A stretch of 15,316 nt of DNA from Bacillota bacterium (GCA_030705665.1 JAUZQA010000025.1:1-15316); one strand, 5' to 3'; counted from the stretch's first letter, positions 1-7,244 are shown. The notes: generated from the letters alone by a model not told the origin. Numbers and translations are program-made.

Positions 1-531
1 AAACCAGTTCGTAATTTGAGTTTAGGGCAGCGGATGAAATGTGAATTAGCGGCCTCGTTATTGCATCGGCCCTCCATTCTTTTCTTAGATGAACCGACGA
101 TTGGCTTGGATGTAAATACACAAGAAAAAGTGCGTCAATTTATTGCCAAATATAATCGTGAACACAAAACAACGATCCTTTTAACCTCTCATTATATGGG
201 GGATGTTACCGCACTTTGTGATCGGGTATTGATCATTAATCACGGGAAACTTCTATATGACGGAGAGCTGCAAGTTTTATCGGAAAGATTAACTCCCTAT
301 AAACTGTTGGAGGTTCGTCTACCATCCAGTGCAAATGGTTCATGGGAAAACTTCGGGGAAGTAGTTTCTTTTGAGGATGGGAAATTGACGCTTCGAGTCG
401 CAAGGGACCGTGTACCGTCTGTCTCATCCGAATTGCTTGCAAAGTTTGAAATTAATGATTTAAATATACAAGATCCGCCGATGGAAGAGGTTATTACGTT
501 AGCATTCCAGGAGGCATCCCATGCTAACTAA
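1..531 (+). CDS. ABC transporter ATP-binding protein, 5'-truncated by window edge
   Basis: This is the C-terminal part of an ABC ATPase whose reading frame is open from base 1, so the gene starts upstream of the window. The visible parts are a variant ABC signature (NLSLGQRMKCELA, where LSGGQ is usual), a Walker B strand ending FLDEPTIGLD, and an H-loop (LLTSHYMGDV). Walker A and the Q-loop lie outside. About 80 residues of family-specific C-terminal domain follow. The LSLGQRMKCELAA pattern and the two following permeases match the COG4586/COG4587/COG3694 exporter group, some members of which are annotated as viologen exporters. It would hydrolyse ATP at the inner face of the membrane to drive the two permeases. 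The stop overlaps the next gene by 11 bases, implying translational coupling. The substrate cannot be read from the sequence. Confidence 0.93.
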   Translation, partial: KPVRNLSLGQRMKCELAASLLHRPSILFLDEPTIGLDVNTQEKVRQFIAKYNREHKTTILLTSHYMGDVTALCDRVLIINHGKLLYDGELQVLSERLTPYKLLEVRLPSSANGSWENFGEVVSFEDGKLTLRVARDRVPSVSSELLAKFEINDLNIQDPPMEEVITLAFQEASHAN

Positions 532-1294
532 ATATCGGGCAATTATCCGGATGAAATATGTAGAGATGTTTTCTTATCAGCTTTCTACGCTGGTTTGGAT
601 GTTTGGCACGATGGTTCAGCCTTTGATTACGATGATGGTGTGGATGAATATATATCCGAATCAAGGAAACTCGTTCATTCTGTATTTTACGTCCATGATT
701 ATGGTGGAGCGTCTTACAAGTGCTTGGGATGTATGGGAGATGGATCGGCAGATAAGGGAAGGCACATTCTCATATCAAATTGTTCGCCCGTTTCATCCAA
801 TTCATTGGGCGATTGCCGAGAATATTGTTTATAAAGGATTGTTTTTAGTTGTGCTATTGCCTTGTTGGATCATCTTGTCCTTCTTTTTTCCTGCACTTCA
901 GTTACATCTATCGACAGGCGAGTGGATACTATTTTTAGCTGCGCTGTTACTAGGAGCCATTATTCGCTTTGCTGTTAGCTTTATGTTCGGGATTTTGTGC
1001 TTTTGGATAACGAAGGTGACCGCGATCTATGCCATGATCGAAACGGTTTCGTTATTTATTTCAGGACGAATCGCTCCGTTTTCTCTTTTGCCGCCAGTTG
1101 TCAAACAAATCAGTACCTTCTTGCCTTATCGCTACATGATTGGATTCCCTTTAGAAATTTTAACAAAAGCCGATGATCCTCACACTCTTTTGATTGGATT
1201 TATTGGAGCTTTCATATGGGCTTTCGTTCTCATTGGGACAATAGGTTGGTTATGGAAGGCTGGCTTAAAGAAAAATCAGGCGATGGGAGGATAA
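521..1294 (+). CDS. ABC-2 type permease (PF06182/COG4587-like), first of two
   Basis: A 257-residue integral membrane protein with about six hydrophobic segments and no signal peptide. It carries the family motif REGTF followed by IVRP (residues 79-90), which recurs as a related motif in the next gene, so the two permeases are distant paralogues that probably form a heterodimeric channel with the upstream ATPase. The ATG overlaps the end of the ATPase gene and has AGGAGG at 509-514, six bases away, which fixes the start. Assignment to the ABC2_membrane_6 group rests on this motif, the length and the three-gene order. The transported substrate is unknown; drug or cationic-compound export is a family-based guess only. 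Confidence 0.9.
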   Translation: MLTKYRAIIRMKYVEMFSYQLSTLVWMFGTMVQPLITMMVWMNIYPNQGNSFILYFTSMIMVERLTSAWDVWEMDRQIREGTFSYQIVRPFHPIHWAIAENIVYKGLFLVVLLPCWIILSFFFPALQLHLSTGEWILFLAALLLGAIIRFAVSFMFGILCFWITKVTAIYAMIETVSLFISGRIAPFSLLPPVVKQISTFLPYRYMIGFPLEILTKADDPHTLLIGFIGAFIWAFVLIGTIGWLWKAGLKKNQAMGG

Positions 1295-1297
1295 TAC

Positions 1298-2086
1298 ATG
1301 AAGCGATATTGGCGAATATTTAAAGAATTTTTTCGAACTTGTCTAGTAGAGGAACTTGAATATCGTAGTGAATTTATTGGAAACCTCTTCTCAAGTCTAT
1401 TTGGAATTGTAGTTTCGATTTTAATGGTTCAAATCTTTTTCTATCAAACAGATCAGTTGGGTGGCTGGGGATATGCCGATGTTCTGATTCTTCTTGGTAT
1501 TTACAATACATTGCAAGGGTTGATTGATTTTGCTCTTCGGCCAAATATGCCGAGACTCTTGTTGCATATTCGGATGGGAACGTTGGATTATGTGCTGACA
1601 AAACCGGTTGATAGTATGTTTTTTGTAAGTCTTAGGCATCTTGTTTTCTGGCGCTTGATTGATGTCTTGTTAGGGATTGGATTAATGATTTATGGCTTGG
1701 TTCAAAAACATTTCATTCCTTCATTGCTTGATGTGGGCTTCTTTTTCATTAGTATTTTTGCAGCCCTTCTAATTATTTATTCTTTATGGATGCTGTTGAT
1801 GACCACCGCCTTTTGGGTGATTCGAATGGATGATTTGTCCTTTCTTTTTAACTCCTTTTTTGAGACAACCCGGTTCCCAATCACCATGTATAAAGGGTGG
1901 CTGCGAATCGCTTTAACGTATGTTTTACCTTCAGCGTTTCTTACCTTTACCCCGGCAAGCTCCTTAATTGGTAAGTGGGATGGGCGAACAACCCTTATAT
2001 CAGTCCTTGTCGCTGCTATCTTCCTATGGATGGCACGCCGATTCTGGAAGTTTGCACTTGCCAATTACACGAGTGCCAGCAGCTAA
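1298..2086 (+). CDS. ABC-2 type permease (PF06182/COG3694-like), second of two
   Basis: A 262-residue membrane protein with about six hydrophobic helices. Residues 91-104 (IRMGTLDYVLTKPV) are the characteristic cytoplasmic motif of this permease family. It starts three bases after the stop of the previous permease, with GGGAGG at 1285-1290 and a seven-base spacer, so it is the last gene of a tightly packed ATPase-permease-permease operon. A strong hairpin with a T-run follows its stop codon directly, closing the transcript. It is expected to pair with the upstream permease in one exporter. The substrate is not deducible here. Confidence 0.9.
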   Translation: MKRYWRIFKEFFRTCLVEELEYRSEFIGNLFSSLFGIVVSILMVQIFFYQTDQLGGWGYADVLILLGIYNTLQGLIDFALRPNMPRLLLHIRMGTLDYVLTKPVDSMFFVSLRHLVFWRLIDVLLGIGLMIYGLVQKHFIPSLLDVGFFFISIFAALLIIYSLWMLLMTTAFWVIRMDDLSFLFNSFFETTRFPITMYKGWLRIALTYVLPSAFLTFTPASSLIGKWDGRTTLISVLVAAIFLWMARRFWKFALANYTSASS

Positions 2087-2143
2087 AAAGGTGGTGTCTC
2101 CAAAGTCTGTTTCTAATAGACTATGAGGGCACCCCTTTTCTTT
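2086..2143 (+). terminator. Rho-independent terminator of the ABC operon
   Basis: The outer arms AAAAGG-T-GGTGTCTC and GAGG-G-CACCCCTTTT pair with single-base bulges. An inner AGTCT/AGACT stem continues the hairpin. A T-rich run (CCCCTTTTCTTT) follows. The left arm begins inside the stop codon of the second permease gene. Confidence 0.8.
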
Positions 2144-2205
2144 AGATATGTTCCGAAGAAGCTGGAGATTCCTCTTTATGTTACCTTAAATTCTATTAAA
2201 AGGAG

Positions 2206-2282
2206 TTTCGGGTCACATAGAACCTCTCAATGTGACCGAAAGCGGAATAGAACGGGGCTGAAGGTCGCATAGAAACCTTTCA
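2206..2282. repeat. Repeat-like palindromic element, one full unit and one partial unit
   Basis: The first unit is an inverted repeat: TTTCGGGTCACAT (2206-2218) against ATGTGACCGAAA (2230-2241), pairing with a single bulge around an 11-base loop. A second copy of its left half, GGTCGCATAGAAACCTTTCA (2263-2282), matches GGTCACATAGAACCTCTCA (2211-2229) with few differences but has no right arm. No reading frame uses it. It resembles dispersed intergenic palindromic repeats, but copy number cannot be judged from one window. Confidence 0.5.
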
Positions 2283-2291
2283 TAAAATGAT

Positions 2292-2324
2292 AAAAAAGCT
2301 AATCCGCACTGGATTAGCTTTTTT
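2292..2324. terminator. Bidirectional terminator, 14-bp perfect stem
   Basis: AAAAAAGCTAATCC pairs perfectly with GGATTAGCTTTTTT around the loop GCACT. A-run and T-run flank the stem, so it can act in both directions. It lies just past the stop of the minus-strand MFS gene, which is its most likely client. Confidence 0.88.
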
Positions 2325-2339
2325 AACCTCAATATACCG

Positions 2340-3533
2340 TTATACCTTTTCTAACCGGTCGTTGGGCAAAAAGAGAGCAATAATCGAACCAACCAGCGGC
2401 AGAAGGGAGAGAATCGTAAAGACGGCTGCGACACCAAAAATGTCAGAGATGCCCCCCATGAAGACAGAGCCAATTCCTCCAGCCCCAACGCCAAATCCTA
2501 TGGAAAGTCCAGAGGCCATCCCAATGTTCTTAGGCAGCATCATCTGCATATAAACCACACTGACTGAGAAAGAGGAAAGAACACTAAAGCCAAAGAACAG
2601 CAGGTCAAGAACCGATAGTGCCCCATGTAAATATGGAAATGCGAGAGCGAAAGGTGTTGCAATCAGCATGGAGGTGACAAGTAAACGTTTCATGCCGAGT
2701 CTATCTGACCACACTCCGCCAAAAAAGGTTCCGAGTGCCCCAGCTCCTACAAAGACGAAGCTAAGGATTTCAGCCTGTTGAACAGTTAGATTGTGCATGT
2801 AAAATGGCAAAAAGACTACAACACCAATTTGGCACCAAGACCTCAGTATGATGACACAGGATAACAGACTTGCCCCAAGGTAATTATTCGTTCCTCTCAA
2901 TTCTTTTACCCTTTTAAGGGAAGAGGTCTCTAATTGTTTAGCTAACCATGGCAGAATCTGACCGGTTAATAAAAGAGACAAAAGCGCGATCGGAAGGAAC
3001 CAGAGCAGCCCATGAATTCCTGAACGTGTTACATAGAGTGAAACTAATAACGGACCGAATGCCTGCCCGGAATTCCCGCCTACTTGAAAAACGGCCTGTG
3101 CGAGCCCTTTTTTAGAACCAGATGCAAGATGGGTGCCTCGAGAGGCTTCCGGGTGAAACGCGCCAGAGCCAAGTCCGGAAATCGAAATAAAAAACAGCAG
3201 CCATGGCAGTGATGGTGCGAGAGCTGTTAAGGCAAGCCCTATGATAGAGCAAAACACCCCTGCTGAAAACAGCCATACCCGTGGCCTGCGGTCGGCAAAC
3301 ATCCCAAATAGCGGCTGGGAAATAGAAGAAGTTAAATAAGACATTAAAACCACCAATGTGGACTGGGTATAGTTAAGATGAAACTGGTCTTTATAGAGCA
3401 CTACTAATGCAGGAACCATTCCCGTGGTTACCAGATCATTTAAAAAGTGAGACCCGCTGAAGGTAAAAATTGCTCGGCGGTTAAGGGGTTCTCGCCCTTT
3501 CACTTTAACTAGTGATTGAGAATTAGTTGCCAT
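2340..3533 (-). CDS. MFS transporter, fosmidomycin-resistance (Fsr/YfnC) type
   Basis: A 397-residue, 12-helix major facilitator, probably a proton-driven exporter in the cell membrane. Fsr-family hallmarks are visible: GSHFLNDL (residues 27-34) in helix 1, the loop 2-3 motif A form GMFADRRPR (77-85), GSGAFHPEA (122-130) in helix 4, and GGNSGQAFGP (152-161) in helix 5. Length matches the family (about 390-410). The ATG at 3533 has AGGAGGTG (plus coordinates 3541-3548) just upstream. The gene stands alone, flanked by a bidirectional terminator and a 155-bp upstream spacer with two dyads. E. coli Fsr confers fosmidomycin resistance and B. subtilis YfnC is a similar protein; the substrate of this one is not shown. 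Confidence 0.88.
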   Translation of the reverse strand: MATNSQSLVKVKGREPLNRRAIFTFSGSHFLNDLVTTGMVPALVVLYKDQFHLNYTQSTLVVLMSYLTSSISQPLFGMFADRRPRVWLFSAGVFCSIIGLALTALAPSLPWLLFFISISGLGSGAFHPEASRGTHLASGSKKGLAQAVFQVGGNSGQAFGPLLVSLYVTRSGIHGLLWFLPIALLSLLLTGQILPWLAKQLETSSLKRVKELRGTNNYLGASLLSCVIILRSWCQIGVVVFLPFYMHNLTVQQAEILSFVFVGAGALGTFFGGVWSDRLGMKRLLVTSMLIATPFALAFPYLHGALSVLDLLFFGFSVLSSFSVSVVYMQMMLPKNIGMASGLSIGFGVGAGGIGSVFMGGISDIFGVAAVFTILSLLPLVGSIIALFLPNDRLEKV

Positions 3534-3576
3534 TTGTTGGCACCTCCTCGTGTGACGCTTTTTTCGACAAACTTCT

Positions 3577-3631
3577 TAAACCAAATGTTTAGGTCTCCTT
3601 AAAGATTAGTTTAACCTAATCAAATTGTCAC
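3577..3631 (-). promoter_or_regulatory. Candidate promoter and operator dyads of the Fsr-type MFS gene
   Basis: On the minus strand, GTGACA (3626-3631) and TAATCT (3603-3608) are 17 bases apart, a weak sigma-A-like pair. A perfect dyad GATTAG-N6-CTAATC (3604-3621) covers the spacer and -10. A second dyad TAAAC-N5-GTTTA (3577-3591) lies downstream, in the likely 5' leader. Repressor binding is inferred from position only. Confidence 0.35.
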
Positions 3632-3688
3632 GCTCTAATTATTCATTCATTTAGAAATACCTACATAAAATTTAATGGAGGTGTTGAA

Positions 3689-4018
3689 ATGGTAAAGAAA
3701 ATAAGTGAAATTGAATGCCTTGTTTGCAGCGGAATCCATTTTAGAAAAGGGGATTTCAAAGCGCAATATGAAAGATACGATGAATATGTCCATATGAATG
3801 AGACTTCTGAAGCTGAAATAAAATTCTATTTGGAATCTGAAGAAGAAAATCCATTGACAAGAATTCCGGAACCGTCAAATATATATTCTTATATTTGTGA
3901 GGAATGTGGATTTATTATGAGTTTTAATAAGGAAAAACAAGTGGAAAGTAAAAAACAGGAAAGGGGAAGAAAGCAAAAAGAAAGAATGTATGATTGGACG
4001 AAATTCAAAAATATTTAG
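3689..4018 (+). CDS. Small zinc-ribbon-like protein of unknown function
   Basis: A 109-residue soluble protein that I do not recognise. It has two CxxC knuckles (Cys10/Cys13 and Cys70/Cys73), a layout expected of a four-cysteine zinc ribbon, with an acidic, Tyr- and Glu-rich stretch between them. The C-terminal 30 residues are strongly charged (Lys/Glu/Arg rich) and may be helical. There is no signal peptide or membrane segment. The ribosome site TGGAGGTG (3676-3682) is close to consensus and a clean terminator follows, so this is a real, separately transcribed gene. Codon use looks like that of its neighbours, though somewhat more AT-rich. Nucleic-acid or protein binding is possible from the ribbon, but no function can be assigned. 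Confidence 0.8.
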   Translation: MVKKISEIECLVCSGIHFRKGDFKAQYERYDEYVHMNETSEAEIKFYLESEEENPLTRIPEPSNIYSYICEECGFIMSFNKEKQVESKKQERGRKQKERMYDWTKFKNI

Positions 4019-4023
4019 GATGT

Positions 4024-4057
4024 AACACTCAAATGTATCTGAGTGTTTTTCTTTTTT
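4024..4057 (+). terminator. Terminator of the small zinc-ribbon-like gene
   Basis: The perfect 8-bp stem AACACTCA/TGAGTGTT (4024-4031 and 4040-4047) is followed at once by a T-rich run to 4057. It begins five bases after the stop codon. Confidence 0.85.
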
Positions 4058-4082
4058 CAAAAGTCAATCATGTCTCCTGCGA

Positions 4083-4111
4083 TTGGGTCAGTCTTTAAAA
4101 TCTGTTAGAAT
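4083..4111 (+). promoter_or_regulatory. Candidate sigma-A promoter of the DUF393 gene
   Basis: TTGGGT (4083-4088) and TAGAAT (4106-4111; five of six bases of TATAAT) are separated by 17 bases. The start would fall near 4118, with the ribosome site AAGGAG at 4130-4135. The -35 is poor. Confidence 0.45.
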
Positions 4112-4145
4112 AAGGGTAAAGCAGATCACAAGGAGAGTTTGATTT

Positions 4146-4535
4146 TTGAATAACATTATTTTATTTGATGGAGTATGTAACTTTTGTGACTCCAGCGTTC
4201 AATTTATTATTAAAAGAGACAAAAAAGCAATCTTTCGCTTTGCGCCTATTCAAAGTGATACTGGCAAAGAGATCGTTAGAAAGTATAATGGCCCTTTGAA
4301 TATAGACAGTTTAATTCTTATTGAACATAGTAAATGTTACTACAAATCATCCGCCGTTTTTAGGATCTGTAAAAGGCTAAAAGGTTCATGGAAGTTATTA
4401 TACTTGTTGATTGTTATTCCCAAGCCATTGCGTGATTATTTTTATGACTATGTCGCAAAGAATAGGTATAAATGGTTTGGAAAGAAAACAGAATGTATGC
4501 TGCCGCTACCCGATATAAAGAACCGCTTTTTGTAG
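4146..4535 (+). CDS. DUF393 (DCC family) thiol-disulfide oxidoreductase-like protein
   Basis: A 129-residue protein with the family signature near the N-terminus: FDGVCNFCDSSVQF, with Asp8, Cys11 and Cys14 forming DxxCxxC. Family members (PF04134; B. subtilis YuxK is one) have a thioredoxin-like fold and are thought to do thiol redox chemistry, although substrates are largely unknown. Length is typical. The start is TTG at 4146, ten bases after AAGGAG (4130-4135). The frame is closed by a stop at 4140-4142, so no upstream start exists, and no in-frame ATG is available near the signature motif. Two hairpins follow, the first overlapping the stop codon. It stands alone on its strand between an unrelated small gene and a convergent regulator. 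Confidence 0.88.
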   Translation: MNNIILFDGVCNFCDSSVQFIIKRDKKAIFRFAPIQSDTGKEIVRKYNGPLNIDSLILIEHSKCYYKSSAVFRICKRLKGSWKLLYLLIVIPKPLRDYFYDYVAKNRYKWFGKKTECMLPLPDIKNRFL

Positions 4536-4546
4536 GTTCTTTTATG
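4517..4546 (+). terminator. Possible first terminator overlapping the DUF393 stop codon
   Basis: AAAGAACC (4517-4524) pairs with GGTTCTTT (4535-4542) around a ten-base loop that contains most of the TAG stop. A short T-rich stretch follows. It is less convincing than the hairpin just downstream and may act in tandem with it. Confidence 0.4.
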
Positions 4547-4557
4547 AAACAAAATGC

Positions 4558-4588
4558 AAAGCCCGAAACAATAGTTCGGGCTTTTTTT
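4558..4588. terminator. Terminator shared by convergent DUF393 and TetR genes
   Basis: The perfect 10-bp stem AAAGCCCGAA/TTCGGGCTTT has loop ACAATAG and is followed by a T-run on the plus strand. It lies between two convergent genes, five bases from the TetR stop. On the minus strand only a short T-run follows, so it may be weaker in that direction. Confidence 0.85.
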
Positions 4589-4593
4589 ACAGT

Positions 4594-5493
4594 TCACTTA
4601 CTAATTTTCTTTTCATTAAAAAAGCCTTCCATTATTTGTCCGAGTTTTTGCAGCTCCGCTTTCCAAGCAGACCCCGTTTTCTCTTCTAATGAGGAAAGAG
4701 CACTCTTAATGAGATATTTCCTCGGAGTATTGTACTGATTCGTTTCTTCTTGAATGAAGTCCAAAAGCTCAAGATATTTATGTTGGTCTTTGTCGTCGCT
4801 TAAACATTTTTTTAATATTGTAATGCATGTACAAATTTTTTTCTGAAAAGAATGGTCAGAATTCTGGCAATCTGGCAGCCATTGTTCAAAGATTCTCGGG
4901 TCCAATAATTGAATTCCGTTTTGATCAATCTCAGCTACCATCCTCTCTATTCGTTGAACAGTATAACGAATGACATGTTTGATGCTACTATCCTTTCCAT
5001 TAGCTAAAAAATGAAAATGAATATTTTGATGAAGCATTCCGATAAACATGATGGCACAATCGAGTAGATAAGGTTCTTTGCTTTTGCCGAATAAATCCAC
5101 AAAACGGTTAAATATCCAATGGATATACATGATTTGAGTACGTTTCAAAAATTGCTTTAGAACAGGATCATTGGAAACAAATACCTCTTCAAAAAGAACT
5201 AACAGCTTATTCCTCCGATTAAATTCCATATTGAGCTCCACCTGACGAATAAACATTTCAATATCAGAAGGGGACTGCCCAACCAAGAGCCGATTTCGTT
5301 CATCTTTAATTTTCTGATTTAAGGAAGAAAAGATGGCTATCAGCAGTTCGTTTTTAGAAGAAAAATAATTATAGAAGGTACCCTTTGAGATACCGCTGAA
5401 ATCAATAATATCTTGAATTGAAGTAGCTTGAAAGCCTTTTTCAATAAACAACTGATGTGCTTTATTAATGACATGCTGTTTTCTATCATTCAT
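4594..5493 (-). CDS. TetR/AcrR-family transcriptional regulator, long form
   Basis: An N-terminal TetR DNA-binding domain is plain: helix-turn-helix at about residues 24-43 with TSIQDIIDFSGISKGTFYNY, then FSSKNEL. The protein is 299 residues from the chosen start, against about 190-220 for most TetR proteins, so the ligand and dimer region is enlarged. I start at ATG 5493 because AAGGTGA sits six bases upstream; the GTG nine bases earlier would overlap that ribosome site. It is divergent from a DHA2 efflux gene and very probably represses that gene and itself, releasing DNA on binding a toxic ligand. The pairing recalls B. subtilis YcnC/YcnB, though I cannot test orthology. Ligand unknown. 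Confidence 0.87.
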   Translation of the reverse strand: MNDRKQHVINKAHQLFIEKGFQATSIQDIIDFSGISKGTFYNYFSSKNELLIAIFSSLNQKIKDERNRLLVGQSPSDIEMFIRQVELNMEFNRRNKLLVLFEEVFVSNDPVLKQFLKRTQIMYIHWIFNRFVDLFGKSKEPYLLDCAIMFIGMLHQNIHFHFLANGKDSSIKHVIRYTVQRIERMVAEIDQNGIQLLDPRIFEQWLPDCQNSDHSFQKKICTCITILKKCLSDDKDQHKYLELLDFIQEETNQYNTPRKYLIKSALSSLEEKTGSAWKAELQKLGQIMEGFFNEKKISK

Positions 5494-5531
5494 ATTATTC
5501 ACCTTTGATTCTCATTAGACTACCTGTACAA

Positions 5532-5565
5532 AAAGTATTATACTTTATTTTCAGTTTATAAACAA
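5532..5565 (-). promoter_or_regulatory. Promoter of the TetR gene with overlapping palindromes
   Basis: On the minus strand, TTGTTT (5560-5565) and a perfect TATAAT (5537-5542) are 17 bases apart. A 15-bp palindrome AAAGTAT-T-ATACTTT (5532-5546) covers the -10, and a perfect 10-bp palindrome GTTTATAAAC (5554-5563) overlaps the -35. These are the natural places for an autorepressor to bind. Which one is the operator is not shown. Confidence 0.6.
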
Positions 5566-5592
5566 TTCCTGTTTTTACAAGGAACTTTTTTG

Positions 5593-5638
5593 TTGCAAAA
5601 ATTGAACCGTCAGTATATGATATGTTTTGTGCAAAACA
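5593..5638 (+). promoter_or_regulatory. Promoter of the DHA2 efflux gene with operator-like palindrome at the start site
   Basis: TTGCAA (5593-5598) and TATGAT (5616-5621) are 17 bases apart. The predicted start near 5628 lies inside TGTTTTG-TG-CAAAACA (5623-5638), a palindrome with perfect 7-bp arms. A similar sequence, TTTTTG-TTG-CAAAAA, lies over the -35 (about 5587-5601). Repressor binding at either would block transcription; this is inferred from position and symmetry. Confidence 0.55.
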
Positions 5639-5682
5639 ACAGTATAAAAAAATGAACAGCAAGTTCAATTGGGGGAATACAA

Positions 5683-7215
5683 ATGGAAACATCCGTTAAA
5701 CATAAAAGCTCTCCTTACGGGATTATTACAATCTTGATGATCGGGGCTTTTATTTCGATGTTAAATGAGACATTACTGAATGTGGCATTGCCATCAATCA
5801 TGAAGGATTTAGATGTTAATGCATCTACAGTTCAATGGCTGTCAACAGGCTACATGCTTGTTAATGGGGTCATGATCCCAGCAACAGCGTTTTTAATTCA
5901 GAAGTATACAGTAAGGGGATTATTCATAACTGCTATGAGTTTATTCACGGTAGGGACGATCCTGGCAGGATTCGCTCATGCATTCCCAGTGTTATTAGTA
6001 GCCAGAATGATTCAGGCATCCGGTTCAGCAATCATGATGCCATTATTAATGAATGTCATGTTAACAAGCTTCCCTCCTGAAAAAAGGGGAGGAGCAATGG
6101 GACTTTTTGGATTAGTATTTATTTTTGCCCCAGCGGTTGGACCAACGTTATCAGGGTATTTAATTGAACATAATAGCTGGAGAATTTTGTTCCACCTTGT
6201 ATCACCAATTGCGTTTATTGTTCTGTTAATCGCTTTTTTCCTATTAAAGGACAAAAAAGCAAAAGTAGATATTCGTCTGGATTTCTTATCATTAGTGTTA
6301 TCCAGCATTGGTTTTGGCGGATTACTTTATGGATTTAGTTCCGCTGGTGATAAAGGCTGGGATAGCCCGCAAGTCTATGTAACGATTATTGTTGGAGCCA
6401 TTAGTTTGCTATGGTTTATTCTTCGTCAGAACAAACTGGAAAAACCGATGCTTAACTTTAAAGTCTATAAATATCCGATGTTCGCCTTATCATCTGCAAT
6501 TTCGATCGTGATTTCCATGGCGATGTTCTCGGCGATGCTGCTCATGCCCATTTATTTGCAAACGATTCGCGGCATTTCACCGCTGAAATCAGGTTTACTT
6601 ATGCTCCCTGGTTCCTTATTAATGGGAATCATGAGCCCAATTACAGGAAAATTATTTGATAAATTCGGCGGCAGGGCCCTAGCTATCATCGGATTAGCAA
6701 TTACTACCTTTACAACCTATATGTTTAGTAAATTATCATTAGATACTTCTTATAATCAATTAATTCTTTTATATTCCGCGCGAATGTTCGGAATGTCCAT
6801 GGTGATGATGCCGGTTATGACAAACGGTTTAAATCAGCTTCCTGCTCGTTTCTATCCGCATGGAACTGCGATGAACAATACGTTGCAGCAGGTTTCTGGT
6901 GCCATTGGTTCAGCACTCCTGGTAACGATTATGTCCGACAGGACAAAAACACATGCAACAGACTTGGCGGCATCTGCCATGAAACATTTAACTGGCCAGC
7001 CAACTCCCGCGATGCTTGCAGCCATGAAGCAACAAATAGCCATGAAAGCAATGCTCGAAGGGATCAACGATTCATTCCTTGTTTCAGTAGGAATTGCCTG
7101 CATTGCATTAGTGCTTGCCTTCTTTATTAAACGTGCTAAACAAGCAGAAGATCCTGCACGTCCTGAGGTAAAGTCTTCCGAAAACAAGGTCGTTAATAAG
7201 CTGGTAGAGAATTAA
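5683..7215 (+). CDS. DHA2-family (14-TMS) MFS multidrug efflux transporter
   Basis: A 510-residue drug:H+ antiporter-type membrane protein. Landmarks are LNETLLNVALPSI in helix 1 (residues 27-39, DHA2 motif D1 type), VQWLSTGYML (50-59), ARMIQASGSAIMMP (107-120; motif B with the key Arg108), and APAVGPTLSGYL (149-160; antiporter motif C, GP at 153-154). It ends in a charged cytoplasmic tail. Length fits the LmrB/EmrB-like group with 14 helices. A methionine- and alanine-rich loop lies before the last helix. The ATG at 5683 is preceded by a modest GGGGGA site (5671-5676). Being divergent from a TetR regulator strongly suggests inducible export of a toxic compound. The substrate is not predictable. 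Confidence 0.92.
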   Translation: METSVKHKSSPYGIITILMIGAFISMLNETLLNVALPSIMKDLDVNASTVQWLSTGYMLVNGVMIPATAFLIQKYTVRGLFITAMSLFTVGTILAGFAHAFPVLLVARMIQASGSAIMMPLLMNVMLTSFPPEKRGGAMGLFGLVFIFAPAVGPTLSGYLIEHNSWRILFHLVSPIAFIVLLIAFFLLKDKKAKVDIRLDFLSLVLSSIGFGGLLYGFSSAGDKGWDSPQVYVTIIVGAISLLWFILRQNKLEKPMLNFKVYKYPMFALSSAISIVISMAMFSAMLLMPIYLQTIRGISPLKSGLLMLPGSLLMGIMSPITGKLFDKFGGRALAIIGLAITTFTTYMFSKLSLDTSYNQLILLYSARMFGMSMVMMPVMTNGLNQLPARFYPHGTAMNNTLQQVSGAIGSALLVTIMSDRTKTHATDLAASAMKHLTGQPTPAMLAAMKQQIAMKAMLEGINDSFLVSVGIACIALVLAFFIKRAKQAEDPARPEVKSSENKVVNKLVEN

Positions 7216-7244
7216 AGAAGAGAAACTAAAATCTATGTTATCAG

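Noticed and set aside
2206..2324. Repeated hairpins as a CRISPR array
   Set aside because: There are only one and a half imperfect palindromic units with no regular spacers or cas genes.
2287..2553. Plus-strand open frame starting in the 14-bp terminator and running antisense to the Fsr-type MFS gene
   Set aside because: Its start is inside the terminator arm region and its protein is a low-complexity shadow of the transporter.
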